Shown: positions 13,081 through 26,189, numbered from the stretch's first letter. The stretch is 64,000 bases of DNA from Acholoe squamosa (GCA_949317995.1 OX439052.1:38813932-38877931); one strand, 5' to 3'. The notes: a model not told the origin generated them from the sequence alone. Translations and numbers: made by a program.

Positions 13081-15222
13081 ATGGCCACAGGAGGAACAGA
13101 ATCTCTATTGGCAGGAGCTTCAGCATTACCAGAGAGGTAGGTTATACTTATGGATATTGATTGATTCTTAAAGGGAATTTCACGTTTTAGATAAGTCTAG
13201 GCACAAATGATACTCAAAGGGAATTTCAAGTATCAACTAGGTCTATAGTCACTTTAAGGCATAGAGCACTTTGAGAATAGGCACATTGAAAGTCTTGTAT
13301 CCGATTTCTTTTAATTGTCTTTTCTACAGTAAAAGGGAGTGGGAATTATTTATCAACAGAGAGTGTGGTGAGACTTTGCCTGGACACATGTTTGCTTTTT
13401 TTTTATACGCCAGTCACAGTCATCTGGGGCTTAATTATATCAATATATCTGACGACACCACATCATTCAAGTCATCAGGAAATCCAATATATGCCATTTC
13501 AGTCAAACCATTATCATTGCTTACACTGTTATGACAGGTCTACCCAATCCTGCTTGGTGGACGTCTGCAGCCCCAATTGATGATAACATTATGCATCTCC
13601 GCTATGATAGCTAAATCGTGAGAGATTCTGCAGATCTATGGCCAGTTATATTGAAATAGGGTCCTGGTGAACCAGTGTTAGGGAGTGATCAATTTTGAAG
13701 AAGGGGGGGCTGGTGGGTTTGCGCACGGACACGGAAATAAAGTTCTGCCCCCCCCGTCTCGGGGGTTCAAATTGTTTTGACCCCCTGCAAGGCTGAAAAT
13801 CGCGTGAGAATGCCCCTTTTCACCTATGGTGTGGCTTTTTCGCTGAAAACAGGTGAAATTATTTTGACCCCCCCACCTTTGATAAGGGGTAAAAAAGTCT
13901 GACCCTTCCCATCAAAAGGATACCAATTATGTCAAATTTCTTTGCCTCGATAGGCTAAGACTTTGGAAGAACCTATAAGGTCTACCTCTAGGGTAGAGGT
14001 GGACATCCTTTCTTTGGGTTTATGCCATGATAAAAGCAGTATTAGGGGTTAGAAATCTGATGTTGTAGTCTGCGGCTGACATCTTATTCTTATGTAGAAA
14101 TCAAGTCTAGTATCAAGTTATCTAAAGCAGTCGTCATAATTTCTCTCTTTGTTTTGGGGTGGGGGTTTACGCTTCTTTTTTCTTTGATGATAATCAGAAT
14201 CAAATGGTGAAGAGAAAAGGGAACAACCTTGGAGACAATAAAGATCTGTATTTATCTCTTTTCACAGCTCTCCAGCTGACCCTGTAATGGCAGCAATAAA
14301 AGAGGCCCTCAATGAGGACGGTGTCGCTGTTCTACCATGTGTTCTCACACACGAAGAGTGTGATGACTATGTCTCTCAACTTCATGAGTGGCTTGGAAAG
14401 TTTGGTCCACATGGCTTCCCTGAAAATATCAACTCAATTTTACACAAATATGGTGCATCACACCATCCAGTAGCCTGGGCAACTCGTCTGAAAGCAGCCT
14501 CGGTGTTTGAGCGATTGTGGGGGACAGAAAAACTGACAACAAGTCTGGATGGTATGGCCATAGGCCAGCCCCCTGAGCTTGGATATCATAGCTTCGCTGA
14601 TGGTAAAGCATTGGGTCTGCACTTGGACCAAGGAGGTAATAAAATAGGCCTTCATGCCTATCAGGGAGCTGTATATCTTGAAGATGCTGATGAGTATGAT
14701 TGGTGCTTTGCCGTCATGAATGGGTCACATAAATACCACGCCAAATACTTTGCTAATCGAAAGAAGAAACCCCCGAGAAGTGAATTTCTTAGATTGACTG
14801 AAAAGGAAGTGGAGTGGTACAAAGAGCGAGGGTGTGATATTAGACGCGTGGCTGTGCCCAAAGGAGGAATTGTGTTATGGGATTCCCGGACTGTTCATGC
14901 AGGGGCGCCACCTCTCATGAGACGACAGAACTCAGATCGATGGCGTTATGTTGTGTTTGTCTGTATGGTGCCTGCAATATGGGCGAGTGAGGAGGACATA
15001 GCGAAAAAGAAAAAGGCCTATCATGAATTGCAATGTTCACGCCACTGGCCTGCCAGGGGATTCGATACCTTCAAAGAGCGTCTAACGCTGGCTGAACTCA
15101 ATGCAGTAAATGAATTACCAGAGATTGCAAAGACAGAAAAAGTCAGATTGCTTGTAGGTGACCTGGAATATGACTTTACTGATGGCAAGCCACAAGGTCC
15201 AAGTCTTCCACAGACTATATGA
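13081..15222 (+). CDS. PhyH-family dioxygenase 2, two exons, no signal peptide
   Basis: Fe(II)/2-oxoglutarate-type oxygenase of the PhyH family. The catalytic exon 14268-15222 carries LHLDQG (His and Asp) and WDSRTVHAGA (distal His), then DRWRYVVFVCMVPAIW. The reading frame stays open upstream of the internal ATG at 14287 to an acceptor (TTTTCACAG, 14259-14267). A matching exon at 13081-13136 begins with ATG, reads MATGGTESLLAGASALPE and ends in phase 2 at a GTAGGT donor. Joined, the two give 336 aa. The N-terminus is short and not hydrophobic, so a cytosolic enzyme is likely, unlike the paralogues on either side. An AATAAA-type polyadenylation signal lies near 15,585. The first exon is inferred from phase and position only; the catalytic exon is certain. 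Confidence 0.75.
13137..14267. other. Intron of PhyH gene 2 with a degenerate MITE
   Basis: The inferred intron contains, at about 13,678-13,920, a decayed relative of the MITE at 24,841. It starts TTAGGGAGTGATCA and then has G-rich and C-rich blocks arranged as inverted repeats. The rest shows nothing. Confidence 0.55.
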
Positions 15223-15659
15223 TCATTATATGTCATCATTAATTATATTTTCTTTCATATTGCAATAATTGTGGTGATTTCAAAAGGAACTGATATTGTG
15301 TTCACATTTACAATAGATAAGTGGTTGTTTACGGTTTTAACATACCTGTGATAGGACAATATATATTTGTTAACACTTGTACCAATAGCCTGGCAGAGAA
15401 GGACCATTTCTTATATTGTTGAATAGAAACACGACAGCATTATATACTGTTATACTGTATCTGACATTATTTGTCCAATGGTATGGAGATAAGAGAAGAA
15501 GACAAAATATGCCACTCATGCTCATGTGATACTCATAAAAATAATTTTATTTCTTCCCCTGTCTACATTTAACGTGGAATGTCAATAAAAGTATCATCAT
15601 ATAATATTTGCTTTTGAATGTTTTGTGTCCCCCAACTAGCTTAGTGGAAACTTGTTTAA

Positions 15660-16360
15660 GGTGGATCGCTACCATTGAATCAAAGATCCTAGAAATTCTC
15701 CATTTGTTGGTCAAATGTACTTTATATTATCTAGAATACGATTTTGAGAAGAAAAGTAGGGGGTCCCGAACTACTTTCTTTTAATAGTGAATTTTGAAAA
15801 ATATAAGTATTTTTTTTTTACCTGAAAATAAGAAAATTATTGACTCCTCTTTGAGAAATTTTTTCTATCATAACCAACAAACATAGAAATATGAAACCAT
15901 GATTCGACCAAAAGAACGATAAATTTTCTATCATTTCTAAAAAAGTGATTAGATTAGTTAGATCTAACCACTAGATTTTTCTCAAACTTTTTTAAAATAT
16001 TGTTCAGATAATTTGCCTTTAACTAAAAGTAATTTTGATATGGGGTCCCGCACATAATTTTGGAGTTTTGGCCATTTGAAATAAAAAAAAAGTATTCAAA
16101 GCACTGCATCATGGGTAAAATGTATACATCCTTGGCAAAAAATTGCTTCATTATATGCCCTCGGTCAATGTGAACAGCCTACCACCTCTACAGCATTTCC
16201 TTAATAACATGGGGAATATAATCTCAAGGTACAAAAGAATGTTGGAAAACATCTAGATGTTAATATGCCAAAATTTAAAAGTGTCATAAAATGCACAGTT
16301 TTTAGCCATTCTAATGAAGTTAACATATACATCGCTCAATTTCAATGGTAACAACCCACC
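15660..16360. repeat. TTAA-flanked inverted-repeat element, 701 bp
   Basis: The ends are GGTGGATCGCTACCATTGAA and the reverse complement of GGTGGGTTGTTACCATTGAA. The element is flanked on both sides by TTAA (15656-15659 and 16361-16364), the target of Kolobok and piggyBac-type transposases. The AT-rich interior has no long open frame, so it is non-autonomous. Confidence 0.8.
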
Positions 16361-17340
16361 TTAATCTAATGCAAAAGCCAATCTGATGTTGTTTGAAATG
16401 GAATCTAATGTGGAGTCTTTAGCTCTGTATTAGTGCATCATACTGAGCAAAGAGGCATGGATCCTATTAGAATATCTATAACATCATGGCCAAAATTTAA
16501 TTACTACACCGGTGGGCCATAACTTTTAAAGCGTCCAATGCACGTTCCCTTTCCGTAAAACCCTGCTTATATTCAACCCGCACCAAGAGTCTGAAATGGT
16601 TAATAAACCACAGTTTAGATTTGGAGTTTTATGATAGGTGCATACATACATTTGACCCATTTTGGATAGCCTGACCTGAAGACCTCATTTCCTTCCCTCT
16701 CCTTTGGTACAAATACGCTAGACATTCATTGTACTCCCATGTGCTGATATTTGTTAATAAGTAGCCCCCGGCGAACCAATATATATGGTGTATAGATTAA
16801 ATCAGAGACTAAGGGACACATCTGGAATACTGATAAAACTATTAGCCTACAAGTAGCTATCATTTGATAGGTGTATTCAAATAGGGCTCGGATGAGATGA
16901 TATTGAGGCGTGGTGACCTAGGACAGCAAGTCGACTGAGAGACATGATGGTTGGCAAAATAGGGTAAGCTTATTTGCTCCATATGCATAATGTTGAATCC
17001 ATAGACAGAGGTTCACAATCCCAATTTCCAAGCTATGGGTACTTTACCTGGAGGTTAATTCAAAAGGCCCTACCATCACTACCCCAGTAGGAATTGTTCT
17101 GCCTGATCCATTTTAGTGGTGGCAAGGTGTGACTGCCTTGCTTTATCACAGCCAGCTCTATATATTCAGTGGTGGTAATCTCAGCCCTGCATACACTATT
17201 ACAAGCAGAACACACCGTGCACAGGGGCAAGAGGGCCAAAATAAATTAATAGCTGTGGAAACACTCCTTTTCACAACAGTGATTACACAAGCATTCCCCT
17301 TCCATGCATGAGCTAATTATAGAGTATAGGTATGTAATAT

Positions 17341-17452
17341 ATGATGGTTATGTTTGCACTAGCGCCTTTTAGGTACTAATAGGTGCACAAGGCAGAGCCG
17401 AGTGCCTCTATCAAGTACCTAAAAGGCAGGTGTACAACCATAATCATCACAC
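17341..17452. repeat. Hairpin (inverted repeat)
   Basis: Arms around GCCTTTTAGGTACT and AGTACCTAAAAGGC, extended outward by GATGGTTATG and CATAATCATC, form an imperfect foldback of about 110 bases. Confidence 0.7.
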
Positions 17453-17572
17453 CTTTAGGATGCATTAAAATGCATCAGAATGCATTTTGCATTCACTGAC
17501 ATACAAAGATATATATGGTATCCATAGGATCCCAGACATAAGACTCATCTAACCTAGCACCTTTGTCCAGCC

Positions 17573-17720
17573 CAGTGGCCTGATGGATAGCATTAAGCAC
17601 ATTGGATCAGAAGATCTCTGGTTCTAGTCTCACCCATGCTGAGCTTTTCCTGTATGAACCACTGTCAAAGCTAAACCTGAGCTGCTGTCATATATAAGAA
17701 TAGTATAGAAAAAGAACACT
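17573..17720 (+). repeat. tRNA-derived SINE candidate
   Basis: TGGCCTGATGG at 17577 resembles a Pol III A box and GGTTCTAGTCTC about 45 bases later resembles a B box, the spacing of a tRNA-derived head. No closing acceptor stem is seen, so it is not a working tRNA gene. Confidence 0.5.
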
Positions 17721-18433
17721 GTCTATATTCAAGTGTCAACTGTCAGTGCCTCAATCCTGTGATAAAAGCACTCAGATTATCAAGTTTGGGCACCCAAAAT
17801 TGTTCTGAAATGTGATAACTGTGGCATAAGGTGCACTAAGAGAGAAGGGAGGCATGACATTACAGTGCACTTAACACATGAGTAGCCTCCAGAGCCCTCA
17901 AGGACCCTCAGCAAATGTTTTCCCTGCCTATATATACATGTATACAGCAGGCACAGTCACTCTTGAGAGGAGTACTGTTCTCTATAGATGCTCTTGTACT
18001 TAGGGGAAACCAATATGCATTTCTTTTGGTACCATCACAGTGGCGGTAAGGCTGGAAAAGGAATAGTGAATGATCCACAGGACTTGCTGTGCCTAACTAG
18101 GCTACCACCACGATTATACTTAGGGTAGACTGACTAGGTCTTATAAAATCTGCTTACGCTACCATCGCAGGGGTAGCGATGGCAGGATTTTTTTCAACCA
18201 ATCTCCAGGTTAAGTTAGGAGAAGCAAGCTCAATTTGGGACATTGTATGTGACTCTCTACATATATTCTCTTTAATATTTTATGGTCAAATATCAAATGT
18301 GAATCTAGTAAAACGCATATGAGCATTTTTAATGGTGCATTTGACAGTGTTAAATATAATGTAAGGCTATTACGAAGAGGTGAGAGAGGAGAACCGAAAT
18401 TAGAAAAGTGGGAAAGTGATATTTTCTTTTCAG

Positions 18434-20322
18434 AATTCTCAATACAGTCAGCTCCATCCTCGCCCTTTATATTTTGAGTTTACTGACTGCATGCTGCAAG
18501 TGTCAGTTGCCAGAAGTGCCAAATGGAAATTGTGAGAAAGAGACAGGAGCCTGCAACCTGAGAGACACTAGGTTAGTTAATGCTACCACAATATCTCACA
18601 TACACTGTAAAAAAATGTCGTCGAAATAATGAAGGATTCCTTGTCTCAATGTTGCCAGAGATCCATCGTTATTTTCACAGAGATTTCATTATATTTGTAG
18701 AGATTCCTTGTGCCACCCCACTGTCACATGGAGTTTCTTGTGACAACTACACTGGCCCAATGTTATCTAATTACGGTGGTTCACTGTTAAGTTTTACAAG
18801 AATCCCTCGTAGATTCAACAGTTATTTTTTTACAGTGTACAGGTTGTGGCTTATATAGGAGGACAGACATATAATACACCTTATAGGTTAGCTAAAGCTA
18901 GGGGTGTGCCTTATACACGAGGATTTACGATTATATAGTACAAAATTAGGCATTTTCTACTGTTCTATTATCATAAATCCTTGTGTTGATGAGTAAAGGG
19001 TTGCTATCATGTCGTGATGGTATTTTTTATACACATGTCAGATTCAAACCTTTTAGAGATAAATCCAAGCTCCAAGAACATGATGAAAACCAAGATTTCG
19101 ATATTTGGATTACATTATAAATTTATATATCCTTGTATGAATAAAAAAAGGCAAAGGAATTGTTTAGGCATTTTGACAGTCCTGAAAATCGCAAACAACC
19201 AATCAGGGCATTGTATGTAATCACATGACATGCTTAAAAGCAATTTGCACATGGGTCATAAGGGGTGTAGTATGGGGAGTGTTAACTTAGTTCTCTGCCA
19301 TACCTAACTTTGTACATATCTATTTTCTCCTTTTCTTCTCCCAAAGTTTCCAGGATAAGATGAATCTTGCAAAGCAGGCGCTTGCACATGATGGGGTAGC
19401 TGTAGTCCCGGGAGTCCTAACATCTGATGAATGTGACAACTATGTTCTTCAACTCCATAAATGGCTGGACAAATTTGGTCCAAATGCTTTCCCTGAATCA
19501 AAATCCTCCATAATTCATTTATACAACATTGCCTTCCATCCAGTGGCCTGGATGACAAGGTTGAAGTCCGCCCCAGTTTTCGAGTCCCTTTGGGGGACAA
19601 AGAAGCTGACTTCTAGTATAGATGGAGTAGCCATAGGACCACCCCCGGAAATGAACATCTTAAATTCTCCAGGTGATGAGAGGCATGTTAGGCTGCATTT
19701 AGACCAAGGTGAAAAGAAGCAGGGCTTCCATGCCTACCAAGCAGCAGTATACCTTGAAGATGCTGACAAGGATGACTGGTGTTTTGTTGTCATTAACGGC
19801 ACACATAAATACCACAAAGAGTTCTTTGAGGAGAGAAATAGACCAAGAACAACGGAGCAGATGGTATTGACTGAGGATGATATTGAGTGGTATAAAGGGA
19901 AAGGGTGTCATATCAGGAAAGTTGCGGTCCCAAAAGGTGGGATGGTTATATGGGATTCACGCACTGTACATTCAGGGTCAAAACCGCTAAAGAATCGCAA
20001 GAACCCTAATAGGTGGCGCTATGTAGTCTTGGTATGTATGGCCCCTGCTATATGGGCAAATGCGGATGAAATGGCACGGAAGAAAGAAGCGTACAAAGAG
20101 TTACTTACTACAAGGCATTGGCCAGCACAAGGTTTTCAGACCTTCTACTGGAGACCAGTGCCAGATGAGCACAAAGCAGTAAATGAACTACCAGAAATAG
20201 CAAAGACGAAGAAGGCTAGGTTGCTTGCAGGTGACCTAGAGTATGATTTTAATGACGGTCAACCTAATGGAGGAAACAAACCAGACTATACCCCAGATCC
20301 TTTAACACCAAAATATATTTGA
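18434..20322 (+). CDS. PhyH-family dioxygenase 3 with hydrophobic N-terminal exon (two exons seen)
   Basis: PhyH-family oxygenase. The catalytic exon 19347-20322 carries LHLDQG, TVHSGS and RWRYVVLVCMAPAIW. The frame is open upstream of the ATG at 19360 to an acceptor ending CCAAAG at 19346. The upstream exon 18434-18571 encodes a hydrophobic stretch (SSILALYILSLLTACCKC) then LPEVPNGNCE, homologous to the same exon of gene 1. It ends in phase 2 at GTTAGT, as in gene 1. It also begins at an acceptor (TTTTCAG) with no in-frame ATG, so at least one more 5' exon is missing from this annotation. A secreted or ER-targeted enzyme is inferred. The C-terminus has a short extra tail compared with the other copies. 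Confidence 0.75.
18572..19346. other. Intron of PhyH gene 3
   Basis: Inferred intron between GTTAGT and CCCAAAG. It contains the TA-flanked MITE listed next; nothing else recognised. Confidence 0.6.
18603..18837. repeat. MITE, 235 bp, CACTGTAAAAAAAT termini, TA target duplication
   Basis: It starts CACTGTAAAAAAAT, ends ATTTTTTTACAGTG, and is flanked by TA on both sides, as expected for a Tc1/mariner-type MITE. It sits inside the intron of the third PhyH gene. Confidence 0.8.
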
Positions 20323-21613
20323 TCTTTTTCCAGATGGTGGCGTGCTGCTTTCTTTGACTGAATCAAAAAAAATTGTTGCATTACAAAAAATATGTCTGAA
20401 CACCTAACCTTTTGTGTGGTTTAACATCGGTGAAAGGCAAAAGTTGAAATACTTATCTGCATCCATGCTTTAAGCAGGTGTTCTCCACTGCCATCGGTCA
20501 GCCGAGTTTTCACTAATCAGACAGATTTTTTCTGTGTTTTTTGCATAGTCAAAAATAATCGGATTAGCAAAATTTCGGGCAACCGACTGCAGTGGAATAC
20601 CTGCTTTACAGGTGGGACAAATACTAACTGACTGATTTCTGTTATAAACTATTACCTCGTTATCACAATTCATTCATTATGCCCAGAACTTGATTTACTC
20701 TCCGATTCTCATGGGGGTTATAAATGAATAATGAACAAACACATACTTAGAGTGACATTTTTATATATGGTTTTACTTCCTTTCTGTGTGACGTTAAAAC
20801 AATAGTAACTCTGGACAATATGTTCAGTTCTATATCTTTTTGTTCTCATTATGATATACACACAATAGAAATTACGATAATTTATACAACTAACCACTCA
20901 TCATGCAATGATACTCATTATAAAGCAGTACTCTGCTGCATGATAGAAGTGACCTTGAGTGCATTATTGGAGTACAGCGCACGCCTGAGCAAGGTCACCA
21001 TAGCTGTAAACCAGTCAAGTATCATCAATTGGTCTAAAACTACGTTAATTGGCTACTTGATTGGTTGGAATGAAATGTACAATGTTTTATAAAGACAATA
21101 GACAACTCCTTCTTCACATTTTGACTGCCTGTTGTCCTATAATGCACTCAGATGCATTCGTGCATTATAGGACAACAGACAGTCTCGATGTGAAAAAGAT
21201 CGTTGTCTATTCTCTAACCATAAATATTTTGTCTGTATTCCATCAATACATGAATTTAGACGTATTAAACGAAAATGTAGCCAGACATTATTCTCATTCA
21301 GGCTCTAACCCGATATTTAGAACGGTTATTAACAACCTCAGAACTTAATGACATTGTAATTACAGTCTACAGTATGAGCATTGGATGTAGAATGTTTTTT
21401 GGGTTTTTTTGGGGTTTTTTTTATGTGCGCTAAAGCATTTACGTGCACTAAAGTTCACAGGTATAAAATTCTGTTGAACTCAAAATTTGCTGTATTAGAA
21501 TTCAGAAATCAAGTTTGGAATTTTCCCGATTGAACTACTATACATAGTTAGTACTATTCTAACCTAAAAAATACTTTTTTTAGTCAAAGAAAAGTAGCAA
21601 GTGCAGCATCAGT
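20323..21613. other. Intergenic between PhyH 3 and dehydrogenase 1, with a foldback
   Basis: Includes an inverted repeat at about 21,094-21,215. Its arms read AGACAATAGACAACTCC to TTGTCCTATAATGCA and back, separated by about 15 bases; this is probably a foldback MITE. No coding exon recognised. Confidence 0.6.
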
Positions 21614-22916
21614 TTATTGACCCATGATAATTTGCACCTTTAGGGCCCTTCTGAAAGCAGCCATCTTGAAAGCCTCTACTGCTTCGCTCATCGGGTACAC
21701 TCCATATATGAGTTTGTCCACAGTCACATTCCCCCCAGAGAGGGCATTGAGTGCCATTTCAAAATTACCACACCTTGATCCAAGTAGAGTCAGCTCCTTC
21801 ACAACGACTTCAAAAGGATTGAATATGAATTTGTCATCTGCACATGTTGTTTTGAATACCACAGTTCCCAGAGGTCGGGTGATCTCAACGGCTATCTTTA
21901 TTCCATTCGATGTACCACACACATCAACACAAAAATCAAAATAATCTTTATAATGGTCAGCTGTTTTTTCACCACTGATAACCTTCTCTACATTTTCTGG
22001 TGCTAAAGCCATTTTGTCATTATGATGACCAAATAAGACAAGTTTTTCTACATTTTGTAGAGCAAGAACCTTTGAAATGAGTAAGCCTAGTTTTCCATCA
22101 CCAATAATTGCGATTTTATCGGTTGGTGAGAATTTGATCTGCTCAACAATACGGAAAGCTGCCGCAAGTGGCTCCGCAAAAACAGCTTGTTGATCTGTGA
22201 CTTCATCAGGGACCTGGTATAGGTTGGACAGTGGTAGTGTAAGGTACTCGGCATACGTTCCGTTTCTGTTGACAATCCCTAAAACTGATCTTTTAGGGCA
22301 ATGGTTCCTTTTGCGAATGCCACCAATTTCACACACTTCACAATTCTCGCATGCTACATTGATCTCACCCACAACCCGATCACCAACCTTTATCCCGTTT
22401 TGGATAGAGGTGGAGTTTCCTTGGCTGTTTTTGAATTCTCTGATACTTTCAACAACTCCAACAAATTCATGTCCAATTATCATGTCCTGTGGGAAGAAAT
22501 TTTGGCACATTAAAGACAGCTTCCTAACGGTGATACATCTATATGAATAGAACTTTTGTAATTCTTTTACTGTAGAAAATGTATGCATTCATCGAGCGAT
22601 TTTCAGATGCACTACCACCTTTTTGTATAATCACCGTAATGTATATCTGATAAAATGATATCAATATCAGTCTACTAATTTTAGCTGAAAATACAAATTT
22701 GATGTAACCCAATCAAATATGATAACATGTAGGGATTATTACCTCATGACTCCCCATATACCCCTTGGCCATCTCCAGGTCTGTGTTACAGATACCTGTC
22801 CTCAATACTTTAATGAGGGCCTCTCCCTCCAGGTGGCAGGGTATAGGCACAGACCGAAGTGCCACCTGGCCGTCCCCCGCTAGACATAGTGCTCTCATTG
22901 CATGGTCCCCTGACAT
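21614..22916 (-). CDS. Zinc-dependent medium-chain dehydrogenase/reductase 1 (two exons)
   Basis: An NAD(P)-dependent polyol/threonine dehydrogenase-like MDR enzyme; substrate unknown. Exon 1 is 22743-22916 and exon 2 is 21614-22486, joined in phase 0 at GAG|GTAATA and CCCACAG|GAC, giving 348 aa. Exon 1 carries the catalytic-zinc Cys in TGICNTDLEM and exon 2 the paired GHEFVG. The structural-zinc lobe is CENCEVCEIGG then RKRNHC (four Cys). The Rossmann motif is IIGDGKLGLL. The length matches the family. Its paralogue lies 29 kb to the right on the same strand with the same intron, so the pair arose by duplication and was later separated by the Polinton and other insertions. Confidence 0.88.
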
Positions 22917-24840
22917 TATGCTGCTGGATGGTTTGATGTTGGAGTTTTTTTCCTGAAATATAAATGTAGTTTAGTCCACTCCAAAAGAGTCACAGGATAC
23001 TGAGGTAGATTATAATACTCTTGATCTAAGGTTTCAAAAGAAATCTCATTGATGCAACCCTTGTTTCCGTGCTGTTGTTATCACTTGAATTGAGCAATGT
23101 GTCTTATAAGTAACAGGTTTTCATACAGCGTGTTGTCAACATACTGACTACACTGCCCAAAGAAATGCCTATACATGGGTAAAAAACAACACACACAACA
23201 CAGTGACACAGGGGGTTTATAAAAAAGTTAAACGACATGCGTGACTCGCCACTTTTAGACATCGACAGACACGGGTGGAGACGATATATTGCATTGGATA
23301 AAAATTGACATTGGCAGCACGCCACTTTTAAAGATCGACACGATGACACAGCCCTACCCGTAAAACCCGACACTGCGACACACACAGAATTCCCGTGACC
23401 TGTGTAGGGGCATACTTATTCCACCCTTGACACCCTTTCAAACCATTAACGTTATGGGGAATGGGGGAGGTTGCATGTGCCCAGTGGACCACATCGACTT
23501 ACAAGAGCTATATGCTATATGCGATGTATTAGACAGGCTTTGTCATTGTCATTCCACATTAGTGTGGTATAATGTGGTGTATAGCTTACCTGTGTCCCTG
23601 GTTTCTCCGCAGTCTAGTGCAGCCAGGTGAGAGGCACACCTGTGAATGTACAGATCTATATGGCTACAACCTACTGGGTGTTACTCTCTCATGCGTATGT
23701 TATAGCCAACGCTGCTGTAGGCCCATTCTCGTCTGGTCGGGATTCAGGGAACTCCCTCTCTCATGTTTGGGGATTGTGGGTCCCCATATTCTGGGGAATA
23801 TTACTACGCAGTGTACCTGCCTACATTTAACCACTACAGCAACCAGCGCCCAGAACTACTTTTACCCAGAAACGCTGGTCGCCAGAGATGACTCATGCTA
23901 GTGGTCGAGCTGGGGCCAGATTGCTCTAGGGCCTGACTGACAGTAAAGGAAATAGTGGCCCTGGCGGCCATTTCATATTTAACAGGCTATGACTGCTGAC
24001 TGTCAAATCGTAGTGGGGATCCTTAAGCCAGTGACAATACAGCCCAACGGTATTGGTCATGTGGTGCCTGCAGCACTATGGCTGCCCTACCAAACTATTT
24101 GTGATTGCTATACATACTGTAGTGGCCTGTTGAAGTGCCGGGTCTTTGATTAACCACTGGTCTTGAATAAAGGCTTGGGGTAAAGATGGGTTGAAATCTA
24201 TCGGAGCCGGGGTGCTAAAGCAGGCCACGGTAAGTGCCAATCAATTAGAGCAGTTGTAGGACATCACCTACAATCAATGGTACTCACTCTCAGACTGTAA
24301 ATTCGCAGTGGCTGTATGCAGATATAGTATCTTAGGAAATGGCCTCCTGATTAGAGTCTCCATCCCGACCTAATTAAAACTTAATAGCGACAAACATTCT
24401 AACATAGCAAAAAGGGTGCTCACAGTTGGATTAAAGTGCTGAACCTTTAGACTTAGGGTCGTTTAGTATAGCCAGCTTATAACACAAACACTGACATTGT
24501 GGTATAGTATTTGGTGTCCAAAATGCTCAGGAAACTGCGAAGATATGTTTCTTCACACTCCCCTGACCTTAACATGACCTTCTGTGACCTGTTACTTAAC
24601 AGACAGCATCTAAATGAATTACTCTATTAGTAGAAAACATAGTTTCATCCACCATAATGCTTGCTTCTGTGACTACACAAATAACATGTACTCGAAATAT
24701 ATAATATGAAATATGGGTGAAATGCAAATAAAATTTGAACCCATTTTTCTGCTATTATAGTGTTTCCTGGTGGATGGTTATTCAAGATCCAGTTTTAGTG
24801 CTTAAGAGATATTTCATTACCGAATCAGCCACAGTTCTTA
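22917..24840. other. Intergenic, mostly unrecognised
   Basis: No coding exon is supported. A short interspersed repeat lies at about 24,113-24,236 (listed separately). Confidence 0.4.
24113..24236. repeat. Interspersed MITE (GTAGTGGCCTG family)
   Basis: The ends are ATACTGTAGTGGCCTG and CAGGCCACGGTAAGT, an imperfect inverted repeat. Internal blocks such as ACTGGTCTTGAATAA recur near 29,704-29,830, 56,416-56,608 and 58,414-58,606, so at least four copies lie in this window. Confidence 0.65.
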
Positions 24841-25156
24841 GGGAGTGGTCATTATAATTATCAACAGGGGGGTGGTGGGTTTTCACGCAGACGCACAAAA
24901 AAATTTAACGCCCCCCCCCCTTGACGGCAGTCAAAATTTTTTGTGTCCCCCGCGCCGGAGGCCCGGAGAGTTTTTGCGCCCCTCTTTGATCTATAGTAGC
25001 GCACAGCCTTTATGCTAAAAAGAGGGTAAATTTTTTTAGCCCCCCCCCCCTCAAGAGGGGTCAAAATCTTTTTAGCCCCCCCTCGGGAGGGGTCTGAAAA
25101 TTTTATGCCCCCCCTCAAACCCACCCCCTCCCCGTTGATAAATAATGACCACTCCC
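24841..25156. repeat. MITE, 316 bp, TTA target duplication
   Basis: It starts GGGAGTGGTCATTATAATTA, ends TAAATAATGACCACTCCC, and is flanked by TTA on both sides (24838-24840 and 25157-25159). Alternating G-rich and C-rich blocks make most of it self-complementary. A decayed relative lies at 13,678. Confidence 0.85.
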
Positions 25157-26180
25157 TTATTTGACACAGACCCTTATTTAAATCGTGATGCATAGACACG
25201 ACAATGATAATATGGATTCATAATCAGAACCATTAGTAACTATTGTACCTACCTCTGTACCAGCTATATTGAAAAGCAGCTCTGTAAGTACCAGCTATAT
25301 TCCTGAAGTAGATTGTGTTCAGTGTTGTTTACATTTATATGAGGACGTGCTGGTAATCCTGGCGTTCATGGTGTATAGTCTACAGGATATATGGGGGAAG
25401 ATATAGGTCAATAACCCTTTGGGGGGGGCCTATGCAGGGGTGCACCATTGCCATTGCCAATTGTCGAGCACAAATATACCTAAATTTACATATCTGGCTG
25501 ACACTACTGGGGGGGATGCACTGCCAGATGGTCGGAATGATGCTCCAATGGAGTACTTGCATACAGAGTGGTTGACATGCAGGTAAGAGGGGCATCATGA
25601 AGACCGTCCGGTAGGGTTCACCCCTGTGTCAGAGACCATAAAAGGGTTTAATGGTAACTGGTTTAATAGGTTATGGTACGCCTTTTCAGACAAACAACAT
25701 TAATAGCAATTTTACAACCATTTTTATTCATCATGGAATACAATTATTAGAATCATTTTACTTGCAATTGTCAAGTAATTTAGATTTTTTTTAACACTAG
25801 TAAAATGGCCCTATACATTGCTAAAACGTGACGCTCATGACACTTGTGATGGAGGAGTTTCAAAAAGTAATGGTTGACACAGGGGCTTTAGAAAATGACA
25901 GGCGGCAGCAATTTCAAAGGTTCCCAGTACTTTAGTGTGTACATAAATAGTGATGGGGTGATGCTCCATCCTAACTAAAAAGTAAATGATTTGAAGTTTG
26001 TTGATTTTTAATTTTGAAATTTACTGCCTGTCGAGCTTTAAAGTGCCTGTGTCGCCCCTGTTGGATGCCTGTGCCATCCCCTTGATTTCTGAAATGGCTT
26101 AATACCTGTGTTGACCCTGTCAAATCTTCATTATTTGACTACTTTTGGGGCTATCCGTCGATGTTTGGGGCCCTTGGTGG
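25157..26180. other. Intergenic, nothing recognised
   Basis: No coding exon or clear repeat. Confidence 0.4.
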
Positions 26181-26189
26181 GGGGTCCCC

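Larger units (their letters stand above)
17047..18209. repeat. Inverted-repeat element, family GGAGGTTAATTC, copy 1
   Basis: The ends are CCTGGAGGTTAATTCAAAAG and an imperfect inverse (CAACCAATCTCCAGG), with TTA directly on both sides (17044-17046 and 18210-18212), suggesting a Harbinger-type MITE. Internal blocks match the copy at 53,932. A tRNA-like SINE and a hairpin are nested in it. Confidence 0.75.

Noticed and set aside
17573-17720. Functional tRNA gene
   Set aside because: A and B box-like motifs are present, but no acceptor stem closes; a SINE head is more likely. The same applies at 52,183.
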